DNA of 64,000 nucleotides from Parasedimentitalea marina (GCF_004006175.1 NZ_CP033219.1:1116001-1180000), one strand, 5' to 3'. Positions 34,171 through 43,877 are shown, counted from the stretch's first letter. The notes: generated by a model not told the origin, from the sequence alone. A program made the numbers and translations.

Positions 34171-35937
34171 ATGCCGTCCAATACCGCCCTGCAAATCAGC
34201 CAACGCCGCATGCTGTTGGCTTGTCTTGGGGCCGGGGCAGGACTGGTCTTGTGGCAACTGGCTGAAAACTGGGACAATCCCGATCTGCCACCAAGCTTGT
34301 ATTTGGCGTTGCTCAGCTTTTGTGGAAGCTACGCCACCCTCGCACTGGCACTTGTCGGGCCTGTGCAAGCACGCCGTGCCTTGCCCGGTGCGTTGCTACT
34401 CGCGCTGCCCTTTGCCGGGTTGGTTTCATTGGCGGGGCGGCGCTATGACGTGGCGCTAGATGTGCTGGAACACCCCATTCTGGTGAGTGTCAGCATGCTG
34501 CTGCTGGTGATATCGACCCCTTTCCTGAGTGTCTCTTTGCAGGATCGTCAAAGCTGGCGGGACTATGCCGCCCTGTTTGAGACGGCCTGGGCGCTGACCA
34601 TCCGATACCTTCTGGCCTGGGTGTTTGTCGGCCTGTTCTGGCTGCTGATGTTCCTGTCTGACACGCTGCTGACACTGGTTGATATCGATATCCTGGACCG
34701 GGTCATGGACATCGAGTGGCTGGTCTCTGCCCTCACAGGTGGCGTGCTGGGGCTGGCTATGGCGGTGATCTATGAGCTGAGGACAAGTGTCTCGCCATTC
34801 CTGCTGTTGCGCTTGCTGCGGCTGCTTGTGGTGCCGGTGGTTGTGGTCGTGGCCATTTTCCTGACCGCCATTCCAATGCGCGGGATATCGCAGGTCTTTG
34901 GTGATTTCTCAGCCGCGGCAACGCTGATGAGTGTGGCCATGGTGATGATTACGCTGGTGGCAGTAGTGCTGGAACGTGACGACGCGAGGATGCGCAAAAG
35001 CTTTACGATCACGCAGGCGACACGGTTGATGGTGCTGCTGCTGCCGCTGGTGACCGGGTTGGCCGCCTGGTCGATCTGGTTGCGGGTTTCCGACTATGGC
35101 TGGACACCGGACCGGGTGTTGGCCGCCTGTGTCGGCGGTGTCTTGGTGGCCTACGGGATGCTCTATGCGCTGGCGGTTCTGCGGGGGACCCTGTGGGCGG
35201 CCTACATTCGCCGGAGCAATGTCGCACTGGCCATGGGAATGATCGCAATTTCGATGGCTTTGCTAAGCCCTGTGCTGAACGTCGACCGGATTTCTGCCAA
35301 CAGTCAGTTGTCGCGTTACTTGGATGGTCGCCTGGCGCTGGAGGAACTGCCGCTATGGGATATGCAGCACGAGTGGGGCCAGGCTGGACAGGCCGCAATC
35401 GTGGCCCTTGAGAACAGCCCAAAGGGGCAATCCCTGGATCTGATCGAACGTTTGGTGAAGCTGCGGGCAACGGACAATCGTTGGGTGTTTGCGCGAGATC
35501 TGCAACAAGACGATCCAGAGGCGGTGATGGCACAGATTGTGGACCAGACGCAGGTGCGCCCGGTCGGGCAGATGCTGACTGTTGAGGACCTTGAGGGATT
35601 GACGATGAGCGATTTGACACCCTGGTTAAAGGGATGCCAGATAAGCCAGTCTGAGGACCGAACCGGATGTATTTTGATTCTTGATCAGTTCGACCCGACA
35701 GAGGCGCGCCAGGGGCTGTTGATCTACGCCTCGCCGCGACGGAACCGAACCGCAACGACGCATCACCTGGTCATGGACAGCCAAAAGGGTACGCGGATGG
35801 GTCCGACCACCGTGTTGAACGGTGATCATTTGACGAAGGCTGCCTTCGGATCTATTCTTAACGGTGACTTTACGGTTGGGCTGAGTTCATACAGAACGTT
35901 GCATGTTGGCGGCGTTGAGATCATGCCTTTGCCATAA
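34171..35937 (+). CDS. DUF4153 integral membrane protein
   Basis: A 588-residue protein. The N-terminal 370 residues hold about 10 to 11 hydrophobic helices; the rest, about 200 residues, is soluble. It matches DUF4153, a family of unknown function. It has a ribosome-like site GGGAG and stands alone. Confidence 0.82.
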   Translation: MPSNTALQISQRRMLLACLGAGAGLVLWQLAENWDNPDLPPSLYLALLSFCGSYATLALALVGPVQARRALPGALLLALPFAGLVSLAGRRYDVALDVLEHPILVSVSMLLLVISTPFLSVSLQDRQSWRDYAALFETAWALTIRYLLAWVFVGLFWLLMFLSDTLLTLVDIDILDRVMDIEWLVSALTGGVLGLAMAVIYELRTSVSPFLLLRLLRLLVVPVVVVVAIFLTAIPMRGISQVFGDFSAAATLMSVAMVMITLVAVVLERDDARMRKSFTITQATRLMVLLLPLVTGLAAWSIWLRVSDYGWTPDRVLAACVGGVLVAYGMLYALAVLRGTLWAAYIRRSNVALAMGMIAISMALLSPVLNVDRISANSQLSRYLDGRLALEELPLWDMQHEWGQAGQAAIVALENSPKGQSLDLIERLVKLRATDNRWVFARDLQQDDPEAVMAQIVDQTQVRPVGQMLTVEDLEGLTMSDLTPWLKGCQISQSEDRTGCILILDQFDPTEARQGLLIYASPRRNRTATTHHLVMDSQKGTRMGPTTVLNGDHLTKAAFGSILNGDFTVGLSSYRTLHVGGVEIMPLP

Positions 35938-36044
35938 AAGTCACCAATATTCGGGCGTAAATAAACAATCTGCATTTTATATGTTGGGCCTTTCTTAAGG
36001 TTCACACGTCATGTGTTACGCACTTTATAGCGAGGGGCCTTCTT

Positions 36045-36632
36045 ATGCATGGGCTGATTAATCGGGCAATTCAGGCCTTTGTCTGCAGTACTTATGGTGA
36101 ATCGCGTTGGCGCGATGTCACCGAGTCGGCCGATCTCGGGTTTTCCGATTTCGAGGCAATGTTGATCTATACTGCTGAACAATCCCAAAGTCTGTTGACC
36201 GCTATGGAGCGGGTGCTAGAGCGCCCTTTGCCCGAAATGCTGGAGGACATGGGGACATTTCTGGTCGCCAACCCGCAGGTCGAGGCCCTGCGCCGGTTGC
36301 TCCGTTTTGGTGGAGTGAACTATGTGGAATTCCTGCATTCTCTGGATGATCTGCCGGACCGGGCCCGATTGGCGGTGGCAGACTTGCATTTGCCGGGGCT
36401 GGAGTTGATTGAAACGGCACCTGGCCGGTTCAAACTGCTTTGTCAAAGCGGCCTGCCGGGATATGCCAGTGTCATGATGGGGGTGCTACGCGCCATGGCT
36501 GATGATTACGGCGATTTGGTCATTCTTGAACATTCGGGAACCGAGGAAGGAACAGAGGTGATTTCTGTAACCCTGGTTGAGACCGAATTTGCTGAAGGGC
36601 GAACCTTTGACCTGGGGGCAAAATTGATATGA
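36045..36632 (+). CDS. H-NOX (haem NO-binding) protein with a degenerate YxSxR motif
   Basis: A 195-residue HNOB-domain protein (MHGLINRAIQAFV start, YGESRW). H98 in EFLHSLDDLP is the likely haem-ligating proximal His. The YxSxR motif that holds the haem propionates in typical H-NOX reads CQSGL at 133-137, so only the Ser is kept. It would sense NO or another gas in the cytoplasm. It overlaps a HNOBA/GGDEF gene, the usual partner arrangement for c-di-GMP signalling. Confidence 0.85.
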   Translation: MHGLINRAIQAFVCSTYGESRWRDVTESADLGFSDFEAMLIYTAEQSQSLLTAMERVLERPLPEMLEDMGTFLVANPQVEALRRLLRFGGVNYVEFLHSLDDLPDRARLAVADLHLPGLELIETAPGRFKLLCQSGLPGYASVMMGVLRAMADDYGDLVILEHSGTEEGTEVISVTLVETEFAEGRTFDLGAKLI

Positions 36633-37732
36633 TGAGCCTGAGTCAACTGGCTGATATCGCCGCCCAGATTGCACCTATGCATGTCTTGTTGGACTCCAAA
36701 GGTCGCATTGTGCGCGTTGGGCCAACACTGCAGAAATTGCGCGCCGATCAGGACTGGACAGGACGTCCATTTCTTGAGGTGTTCAATCTGCGCCGACCGC
36801 GTCACATTCATGACATGGACGACCTGTTGCGGACCTCAGGCATAAAATTGCACATGCAGTTTCAGGATGAACCTCAAACCGGACTAAAGGGTGTTCTTAC
36901 TCCGTTGCCGGGGGAAATGGGCGCATTTGTCAATCTGTCCTTTGGCATCTCGGTTCTGGATGCTGTGCGCGACTATGACCTGACCAGCGCTGATTTTTCT
37001 GCCACGGATCTCACCATTGAGATGCTGTATCTGGTCGAGGCCAAATCGGCTGCGATGGAGGCATCACGACAATTGAACCTGCGTCTGCAAGGGGCCAAGA
37101 TTGCGGCCGAAGAACAGGCCTATACGGACACGTTGACCGGTCTCAAAAACCGCCGGGCGATGGATCACATTCTGGAGCGCTTGATCAGTGCGGGGCGCAG
37201 CTTCTCGGTGATGCAAGTGGATCTGGATTTCTTTAAGGCGGTCAATGACACGATGGGTCATGCAGCCGGGGATACTGTCCTGCAAAAAGTGGCAAGTATC
37301 ATGGTTGATTGCACCCGCTCTACCGATACGGTGGCCCGGGTTGGCGGCGATGAATTTGTGCTGATCATCGATGGTCTGATTGAACGCAGCAAATTGGAAG
37401 AAATTGCCAAACGGTTGATTCGTAAACTGGAAGAACCGATTCCATTTGCCGATCAGCTGTGCCGGATTTCGGCCAGTATCGGCACCGTTCTGTCATCATC
37501 GGTTGGCCAAAAGGATGCCGCGCAATTGCTGAACGAGGCTGACGTGGCGCTTTATGCAGCCAAACGCGCCGGACGCGCCTGCCATTTCTTTTACGAACCG
37601 CAAATGGATAGCGTTGACCAGAGCAACGGGATCAAAAACGGTTCGGATGCGGGGGCTTTGGAAGGGGACGCGAGTGGCAGCCGTGGGAATGGCGATACGG
37701 CAATCGAGACGTCGCCACCCACAACACACTGA
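36629..37732 (+). CDS. HNOBA-GGDEF diguanylate cyclase, H-NOX partner
   Basis: A 367-residue protein. The N-terminal 130 residues resemble the haem-NO-binding-associated (HNOBA) domain (MHVLLDSKGRIVRVGPTL, FLEVFNLRRPRH), followed by a short coiled coil and a GGDEF domain with intact GGDEF and RxxD (RSTD). The tail of about 50 residues is low-complexity. It overlaps the H-NOX stop. It would make c-di-GMP under control of the H-NOX protein. Confidence 0.88.
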   Translation: MMSLSQLADIAAQIAPMHVLLDSKGRIVRVGPTLQKLRADQDWTGRPFLEVFNLRRPRHIHDMDDLLRTSGIKLHMQFQDEPQTGLKGVLTPLPGEMGAFVNLSFGISVLDAVRDYDLTSADFSATDLTIEMLYLVEAKSAAMEASRQLNLRLQGAKIAAEEQAYTDTLTGLKNRRAMDHILERLISAGRSFSVMQVDLDFFKAVNDTMGHAAGDTVLQKVASIMVDCTRSTDTVARVGGDEFVLIIDGLIERSKLEEIAKRLIRKLEEPIPFADQLCRISASIGTVLSSSVGQKDAAQLLNEADVALYAAKRAGRACHFFYEPQMDSVDQSNGIKNGSDAGALEGDASGSRGNGDTAIETSPPTTH

Positions 37733-38040
37733 AAAGACGCCGTTGGCTGTAGATAATGGCCTAACCCGCTCCCTCAGAAGAGGGATTTACCAAACCGGTT
37801 GCAGAAAATCTGTCTACATTGATCGAGATAAGTGATTTTTCCCTAACCAATCCACGATGTTGGTAGACTTTTAGGTGGGCCAATTGGGAATCATGGTGAC
37901 CTCCTTGCGCAGTCCCTCTAATGGACGAATTTTCGAACAGGGGGCGTCGAACAAGGGGATTTGGCCACAAATCGGATCCAGCACTCAGCCAGATTAAGAC
38001 ATGTGTCCCAGACAAATGGTGTATGATTATGCAGGGGAAG
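37733..38040. other. noncoding gap before tRNA-Glu
   Basis: About 300 bases between the GGDEF gene and the tRNA. I see no credible gene; short open frames on either strand lack a ribosome site or family resemblance. No mobile-element end is recognisable. Confidence 0.5.
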
Positions 38041-38115
38041 TGGCAGCCCGTACGAGAATCGAACTCGTCTTTCCAGGTTGAAAACCTGGCGTCCTAACCG
38101 ATAGACGAACGGGCC
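38041..38115 (-). tRNA. tRNA-Glu (TTC), copy 2
   Basis: On the minus strand, a full cloverleaf of 75 bases including encoded CCA. Acceptor GGCCCGT pairs with ACGGGCT. The D arm begins GTC...GAC, the anticodon stem CCAGG/CCTGG encloses the loop TTTTCAA (anticodon TTC), and the T arm has the TTCGATT loop. It is identical to the copy at 38351. Confidence 0.96.
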
Positions 38116-38350
38116 ACTTAGTGCTTGAGCCGGTATTTAGATAACCCGCATCCGGGACGCAAGAGGCTATTTGGGGAAAGTGAAAAACATTTTGCCCGCA
38201 GGTTTTATAGAGGACCGACAGGGGATCTCTCAGGGCAAGAGAGATGGAACTCTCCCGGCACGCTGGGGCAACACGATGCATATTACCGATGGCAGAAAGC
38301 ACCGCAAATCCGGTCAATGCTGTGGTCTGGCTTTGGGGGGTGTCACACCA

Positions 38351-38425
38351 TGGCAGCCCGTACGAGAATCGAACTCGTCTTTCCAGGTTGAAAACCTGGC
38401 GTCCTAACCGATAGACGAACGGGCC
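38351..38425 (-). tRNA. tRNA-Glu (TTC), copy 1
   Basis: Identical in sequence to the copy at 38041-38115, 310 bases apart on the same strand. The upstream flanks of both share similar runs (GGGCCACTT, GGTATT, CGCAAGAG), pointing to a tandem duplication that included the promoter. Confidence 0.96.
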
Positions 38426-38525
38426 ACTTGGTGTCAGCGGGTATTAGTAATTCCCGCCGCACATCGCAAGAGAAAAAATGCGCTGCGAGGTGTTTTTTTT
38501 AGGCAGCCGGGCTGCGTAGTTTTTC

Positions 38526-40268
38526 TTAGGCCGGTGCAGCATCTTCCAGACGCAATTGGGCGCTTTGCCGGCCGCCCCAAGTGTTGATCTCCAGTCGCCC
38601 GGCAAAATGGAAACGCGCACCGCCGTGATCCAGTAATTTTTGACCCATTGGCGTGTCAAAGGCCCCAAAACAGATCGCGTCAATGCCGCCGCCGATGCCA
38701 TCGCTGAGCGACAGTTTCAGATGCGTCTCGCCAATCCGTTTGGCAAACCGGATCTGCAGATCAGGAAAGGCATAGCGCGGGGCAGGGGCGCCGGCGCCAT
38801 AGGGTCCGGCCTGCTCAATCTGCTCGATCATATCCACCGTCGCGGCCCCTGGCATCAGCAGACCGTCCAGTTTCAGGTCCGCAGGCCCCAGATCGCCAGC
38901 GCCCTGTTTTTCCAGCAGCTCGGTCAGCCGGGCCATGGCTGCCTCCAGCTGGTCCCGCTTTACACTCAGCCCCGCCGCCATCTTGTGACCGCCGCCCTTG
39001 ATCAGCAAGCCGTCGCTGGCCAGCCGTTGGATAGCCGCGCCCAGATCGATACCGCTGACCGACCGCCCCGAGCCCTTGCCCTCATCGCCGTCCAGCCCGA
39101 TCACCACCGCAGGTCGTCCGGCGGCCTCTTTCAGGCGCGAGGCAACAATGCCCACCACACCCGGGTGCCAGCCCTCACCGGCGGCCCAGACCAGTGGCGC
39201 GTCAAAACCACGGCTCTCGGCCTGTTCCATGGCCGCCGCGCGCACTGCATTTTCAATGTCGCGACGCTCGGTGTTCAACTGGTCTAACCGCTCCGCAATT
39301 GATGAGGCCTCATGCGGATCATCGGTCGCCAGCAACCGCGCGCCCAAATCGGCTTTGCCGATGCGACCGCCTGCGTTGACGCGGGGGCCCAGCATGAACC
39401 CCAGACTATAGGTCGAGGGCGCCGAATCCATTCGCGAGACATCCGCCAGCGCCACCAGACCAGGGCGTTGGCGGGCGGCCATCACCTTTAATCCTTGCCG
39501 GACCAGCGCACGGTTGGCGCCAATCAGCGGGGCGACATCTGCGACCGTGGCCAGTGCCACCAGATCCAGCAGTGCCATCAGGTCAGGACCAGTGCCATGG
39601 CCTGCCTCGCGCAGTTGACGGCGGGCCTCGACCAGCATCAAGAAGACAACACCGGCGGCGCAGAAATAGCCCAGCTCGCCATCCTCGTCCTGCCGGTTCG
39701 GGTTCACCACCGCCACGCAATCGGGCAGGGTTTCACCGCCCAGGTGATGGTCCACCACCAGCACATCGGCGCCCTTGGCGGCTGCAATCGGCCCATGGCT
39801 CAGGGTGCCGCAATCGACACAGATAATCAGATCGTGATCGCGCGCCAGGGCGGCCATGGCATCGTCATTGGGGCCGTATCCTTCGTCAATGCGGTCCGGC
39901 ACATAGAGCGTCGCCCCCAGTCCCATTTGGCGCAACCAGACCAGCAACAGGGCCGCCGAGCCACCACCATCAACGTCATAATCGGCAAAGACCGCAATCC
40001 GCTCGCGGCGCTGCACCGCCAGCAAGAAACGCTGCGCCGCCACTTCCATGTCTTTCATGCGGCGCGGGTCGGGCAGCAGATCCTTTAACTGCGGAGTCAG
40101 AAACCCTGCCGCCTCGTGGCTTGGAACGCCGCGCCGCGCCAGAACCTGACAGACCGGTGCCGGGATCTCGCTTTGCTGCGCCATTGCTTCCGCCGCGCGC
40201 ATGATATCCACACCCGGTCCCTGCCAGCAGCGTCCGGTCAGCGATTGCTCAACATTCAGAAATCCCAC
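38526..40268 (-). CDS. recJ: single-stranded-DNA-specific exonuclease RecJ
   Basis: A 580-residue DHH-family nuclease acting 5' to 3' on single-stranded DNA in repair. It has motif I (FADYDVDGGGSAAL), the DHH motif (VVDHHLGGE), and the DHHA1 C-terminal motif (GGGHKMAAG). The length matches the family. It stands in the glpX-recJ minus-strand run; a terminator-like hairpin separates them. Confidence 0.95.
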   Translation of the reverse strand: MGFLNVEQSLTGRCWQGPGVDIMRAAEAMAQQSEIPAPVCQVLARRGVPSHEAAGFLTPQLKDLLPDPRRMKDMEVAAQRFLLAVQRRERIAVFADYDVDGGGSAALLLVWLRQMGLGATLYVPDRIDEGYGPNDDAMAALARDHDLIICVDCGTLSHGPIAAAKGADVLVVDHHLGGETLPDCVAVVNPNRQDEDGELGYFCAAGVVFLMLVEARRQLREAGHGTGPDLMALLDLVALATVADVAPLIGANRALVRQGLKVMAARQRPGLVALADVSRMDSAPSTYSLGFMLGPRVNAGGRIGKADLGARLLATDDPHEASSIAERLDQLNTERRDIENAVRAAAMEQAESRGFDAPLVWAAGEGWHPGVVGIVASRLKEAAGRPAVVIGLDGDEGKGSGRSVSGIDLGAAIQRLASDGLLIKGGGHKMAAGLSVKRDQLEAAMARLTELLEKQGAGDLGPADLKLDGLLMPGAATVDMIEQIEQAGPYGAGAPAPRYAFPDLQIRFAKRIGETHLKLSLSDGIGGGIDAICFGAFDTPMGQKLLDHGGARFHFAGRLEINTWGGRQSAQLRLEDAAPA

Positions 40269-40294
40269 AGCACTATCCTTACTTCAGTATGCCA

Positions 40295-40325
40295 AAAGGC
40301 CGAACCCTGCACAGGTCCGGCCTTT
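40295..40325 (-). terminator. terminator between glpX and recJ
   Basis: AAAGGCCG (40295-40302) and CGGCCTTT (40318-40325) form an 8-bp stem with a 15-base loop. On the minus strand the stem is followed by TTTT-rich sequence, so it would end glpX transcription. Confidence 0.6.
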
Positions 40326-40409
40326 CACTTTTTCAAAAATACTCCCGCCGGAGGCATCCGACATTGGCAGCAAGACACAGGGTCTTGCGAAGGATCAGAC
40401 CCTGTATGA

Positions 40410-41381
40410 TCAGACTGGGGTGCGATAGGACATCCGGCGCACCGAACGTGATTTTGAGCGCATCAGCAGCGTGGTGGTCTCAACCCAGCCGGGCTCGCGC
40501 TTAATCGCGGGCAGCAGGGTGCCACCGGTCACGCCAGTGGCGGCAAAGATCACATCGCTGGTGACCATATCTTCGCCAGTGTAGATCCGGTTCAGATCCG
40601 TGATACCTGCCTTGGCAGCGCGACCGCGTTCGTCATCGTTGCGAAACAACAGGCGGCCATAGATTTGTCCGCCCATACATTTCAACGCTGCAGCAGCCAA
40701 TACACCTTCTGGCGCGCCACCGTCGCCCATATACATGTCGATGCCGGTGATTTCGCTTTCGGCGCAATGCATCACGCCGGCGACATCTCCGTCGGTGATC
40801 AGGCGGATCGCTGCGCCAGTTTCCCGCACCTCAGCAATCATCGCCTCGTGACGGGGGCGTTCCAGAATGCAGACCGTGATGTCGGTGGGGGCACAGCCCT
40901 TGGCCTTGGCCAGCGCAGTCACCCGCTCGGCAGGGCTCATATCTAGGGTTACAACATTTTTCGGCAGCCCGGGGCCCACGGCCAGTTTCTCCATATAGAC
41001 GTCCGGAGCATGCAGCATCGATCCGCGCGGGCCCATGGCAATCACGGTTAGAGCGTTGGGCATATCCTTAGCGGTCAGCGTGGTGCCTTCCAGCGGATCC
41101 AGCGCAATATCAACGCCTGGGCCATTGCCAGTGCCGACTTCTTCGCCGATGAACAGCATAGGCGCTTCGTCGCGCTCGCCTTCTCCGATGACGACAACAC
41201 CGGCGATATCCAGCAGGTTCAGCTGTTCGCGCATGGCGTTGACTGCGGCCTGATCGGCGGCTTTCTCGTCGCCGCGTCCAACCAGCGACGCCGAGGCCAG
41301 TGCCGCCTGTTCCGCAACGCGGGCAAGGCCAAGCGACAACATACGGTCATTATAAGCAGCGTCAGAGGGGGATGAGGTCAT
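40410..41381 (-). CDS. glpX: class II fructose-1,6-bisphosphatase
   Basis: A 323-residue GlpX-type phosphatase that converts fructose-1,6-bisphosphate to fructose-6-phosphate in gluconeogenesis. It has the metal-binding region (GEGERDEAPML, DPLEGTTLTAKD) and the MYMGDGGAPEGVL segment. The gene follows hom on the same strand, a common alphaproteobacterial order (hom, glpX, recJ). Confidence 0.96.
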   Translation of the reverse strand: MTSSPSDAAYNDRMLSLGLARVAEQAALASASLVGRGDEKAADQAAVNAMREQLNLLDIAGVVVIGEGERDEAPMLFIGEEVGTGNGPGVDIALDPLEGTTLTAKDMPNALTVIAMGPRGSMLHAPDVYMEKLAVGPGLPKNVVTLDMSPAERVTALAKAKGCAPTDITVCILERPRHEAMIAEVRETGAAIRLITDGDVAGVMHCAESEITGIDMYMGDGGAPEGVLAAAALKCMGGQIYGRLLFRNDDERGRAAKAGITDLNRIYTGEDMVTSDVIFAATGVTGGTLLPAIKREPGWVETTTLLMRSKSRSVRRMSYRTPV

Positions 41382-41464
41382 GCTAAATATCCTGTGTCAA
41401 ACATAGCGGGTTATCCGTCGCATACCCCGTGCGGGGCAGGGCGGGCAAGGGGTGTTAGCGGTCA

Positions 41465-41488
41465 CAGTGGCAGCCTGCGCAGCCACTG
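41465..41488 (-). terminator. stem-loop after hom
   Basis: CAGTGGC and GCCACTG form a 7-bp stem with a 10-base loop, itself partly self-pairing, in the hom-glpX gap. There is no strong T run. Confidence 0.4.
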
Positions 41489-41524
41489 AGGGTGATTTTC
41501 AATTTTGCCACTCTATAGAGGTGA

Positions 41525-42811
41525 TCAAAGCTCTTCAATGCGCAGGGCAACCGGCGCATCGTCGACCACATCGCTGGCTTCCAGGGCCTGCAAGGCAATG
41601 TCCAGGGTGGCGCGGGTACATTTATGGGTGACAATCAGCACAGGTGCAGTCGGCTCGGAGTGACTGTACTGCCGCATCCGGTCAATTGATACGCCCGCAT
41701 CGCCCAGGGCGGCGGCGACTTTGGCCAGCGCGCCAGGTTTGTCTTGCAGCGCCATGCGCAGGTAATAGGGGGCGGGCAGGCCGGTTTGTGCTGCGGGGAC
41801 GTCCTGCAGGCTGGCAGCGGGTTGACCAAAAGTGGCAATTCGCAAGCCACGCGCCAGATCGCAGATATCGCCCAGAACCGCGCTGGCAGTGGGGCCTTCG
41901 CCTGCACCGGGGCCGCGCAGCACGACTTGTTCGACCGCATCTCCCTCGATCACCACCATATTGGTGCCGCCTTCCAGCTGGCCCAAAGGAGAGCTGGCCG
42001 GAACCAGACAGGGTGACATGCGCTGCTCCAACCCTCTAGCTGAACGCTGTGCTACGCCCAGCAGTTTGATGCGAAATCCCATGTCGGCAGCCTGAGTGAT
42101 GTCTTCCAGGGTGATCCGCTGGATGCCCTCCAGCTGAATATCGTCAAACGAGGGTTTGGTGCCAAAGGCAATCGAGGCCAGCAGCGCCAGTTTGTGGCCT
42201 GCATCGATGCCACCCACATCCAGATTTGGATCGGCTTCCAGATAACCCAGCTTGCCGCATTCCTCGAACAGGGCGTTATAGCCCTGCCCAGTGGCCTGCA
42301 TCTGGGTCAGGATGTAATTGCAGGTGCCGTTCATCACTCCCATGATGCGGGTGATCTCGTTGCCGGCTAAACCTTCAGTCAGCGATTTGATCACCGGAAT
42401 GCCACCGGCGACGGCGGCTTCAAAGCGGATGACCTGGCCATTTGCTTCAGCCTGTTCGGCCAGCGCCTGTCCGTGGATAGCCAGCAGAGCCTTGTTGGCG
42501 GTGACCACGTCCTTACCTGCAGCCAGGGCCGCTTCGGTTGCCGCCTTGGCCGGACCTTCGTGGCCACCCATCAATTCGACAAAGACGTCGACATCGTCGC
42601 GCAGAGCCAGTGCCACCGGGTCGCTCTCCCAGGCGTAGCGGCTTAACGAGATACCACGGTCCTTGCTGGCATCGCGCGCTGAAACGGCGGAAATCACCAC
42701 GGGACGGCCGGTGCGTGCTTCCAGCAAAGCGGCCTGGCGGCGGATGATTTTCACCACGCCAATTCCGACGGTGCCCAAACCTGCAATCCCAAGACGAAGC
42801 GGCTTTGTCAT
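41525..42811 (-). CDS. hom: homoserine dehydrogenase
   Basis: A 428-residue enzyme reducing aspartate semialdehyde to homoserine for Met and Thr synthesis. It has an N-terminal NAD(P) motif (IAGLGTVGIGVV), the catalytic domain (MGVMNGTCNYILTQM, LGYLEADPNLDV), and a C-terminal ACT domain (residues about 350-425, DKPGALAKVAAALGDAGVSID), typical for feedback control by threonine. Confidence 0.96.
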   Translation of the reverse strand: MTKPLRLGIAGLGTVGIGVVKIIRRQAALLEARTGRPVVISAVSARDASKDRGISLSRYAWESDPVALALRDDVDVFVELMGGHEGPAKAATEAALAAGKDVVTANKALLAIHGQALAEQAEANGQVIRFEAAVAGGIPVIKSLTEGLAGNEITRIMGVMNGTCNYILTQMQATGQGYNALFEECGKLGYLEADPNLDVGGIDAGHKLALLASIAFGTKPSFDDIQLEGIQRITLEDITQAADMGFRIKLLGVAQRSARGLEQRMSPCLVPASSPLGQLEGGTNMVVIEGDAVEQVVLRGPGAGEGPTASAVLGDICDLARGLRIATFGQPAASLQDVPAAQTGLPAPYYLRMALQDKPGALAKVAAALGDAGVSIDRMRQYSHSEPTAPVLIVTHKCTRATLDIALQALEASDVVDDAPVALRIEEL

Positions 42812-42930
42812 AGCTGGTGATCCCTTGTTTTCTGTTTGACCCTCGCCTTAGCCGGCTCTGCCCAAGGGCGCAACGGGGAGAGAGGTTAGTCGGGGAAATG
42901 GATGCTTTCTGTTCAGTGCGTAATTACCAG

Positions 42931-43074
42931 CAACGGAGGTCTCCCGCACCTCTCCGCCCTATCGGCAAAGCCGATACAGCAGACAGGTTTTGGGCGTGGC
43001 GCCGCTGCGCGGCGCCACGCCCAACGGGAGGACGGCATCATTGATGCCTGACGACGGGCGGGAGATCTCCGTTG
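42931..43074. repeat. 144-bp cloverleaf-like palindromic element
   Basis: An outer stem of CAACGGAGGTCTCCCGC (42931-42947) with its near-exact complement (43058-43074, 16 of 17 matching) encloses three perfect hairpins: ATCGGC/GCCGAT (42961-42975), GGGCGTGGCGCCGC/GCGGCGCCACGCCC (42992-43022), and GGCATCA/TGATGCC (43034-43048). It lies in the gap between hom and the lipoprotein gene. It may be a mobile palindrome or a structured RNA. Confidence 0.7.
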
Positions 43075-43511
43075 AGGATCATTTGTTCCTTCTTAAGGCT
43101 GTGATGTCGCTGTGGGGGTCACCAAGCAGGCAAAAGAGCTATGCCGCTCGCTTCATCTTACGGTGCAAATTTGACGATCCGTCACCTGACTTATTTCTGG
43201 TGCAATATTCTTTGCCTGTTGGGTTGCAACGCAGTTTCAGGGAGGCTTTTTGACTTCTGTTCATTTAAAAACGAGAGACAGCAAACCAAATCCGATAGGC
43301 ACTGAGCATGAAGCTGCGCGGCCTGCTGTGGTTTGGGACTTAGCCGCCCTGCAAGGGCTCGAAAATTCCCTCTGTGGCTCGCAGTGCACCAAACTTGGGG
43401 GGCAGAATGGTGCTAAAAGTCCACGTGGCGCATGGTGGTTGCCACAGTTTCAAAGGGAGGCAGGTCCGGCCATACCCCGCGTGTTGAGTTTGCCAATTGT
43501 TTTGGCCCCGG
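43075..43511. other. noncoding gap downstream of the palindromic element
   Basis: About 440 bases with no credible gene on either strand. Open frames here lack ribosome sites and recognisable families. It is more AT-rich than the coding DNA and may hold remnants of an old gene. Confidence 0.4.
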
Positions 43512-43772
43512 TCAGTTCGAAACGGAGCGCAAAGCTCTTGCACGGTTTTGCAAACGGGCGCTGCGGGCTAAAAGCTGCTGTTCCAGCTCGGCGCTTTGTG
43601 TGGCGGGCAGGGGTAAGGGGGCGGCGGCCTGGTCCAGCGGCACCAGCTCCGGATAGTCAGCGGATCTGAGATCTGCGGTCAGCTGATCCTCCAGCTCGGG
43701 CACCCTGGTGCAGCCGGTGGCCGCCAGCGTGACAAGGCAGGCGCAGATTGTCATGGCAAGTGAGCGGGTCAT
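43512..43772 (-). CDS. small lipoprotein
   Basis: An 86-residue protein with a lipoprotein signal (ending LAATGC) and a short helical mature part (SAELEQQLLARSARLQNRARAL). The ATG at 43772 follows AAAGGA at good distance; a longer open frame upstream is antisense to the TetR gene and not credible. It is divergent from a TetR regulator and may be its target. I do not recognise a family. Confidence 0.75.
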   Translation of the reverse strand: MTRSLAMTICACLVTLAATGCTRVPELEDQLTADLRSADYPELVPLDQAAAPLPLPATQSAELEQQLLARSARLQNRARALRSVSN

Positions 43773-43847
43773 CGCAGGGTCCTTTGCCCGTTTCAGTTCC
43801 GCCTCTGTGATGCCTGTTTGTTGGAAAAATCGCAAGCAGGGGTTTTT

Positions 43848-43865
43848 TCTGAATGCCTGTTCAGA
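43848..43865. promoter_or_regulatory. candidate TetR operator
   Basis: TCTGAA (43848-43853) and TTCAGA (43860-43865) form a perfect inverted repeat with a 6-base spacer, 12 bases before the TetR start and in the divergent gap with the lipoprotein gene. Confidence 0.5.
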
Positions 43866-43877
43866 TAGCCTGACCCT

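Noticed and set aside
37761..38425. Integration site with mobile element at tRNA-Glu
   Set aside because: tRNA genes are common targets, but no integrase or truncated tRNA copy is seen; both copies are complete.
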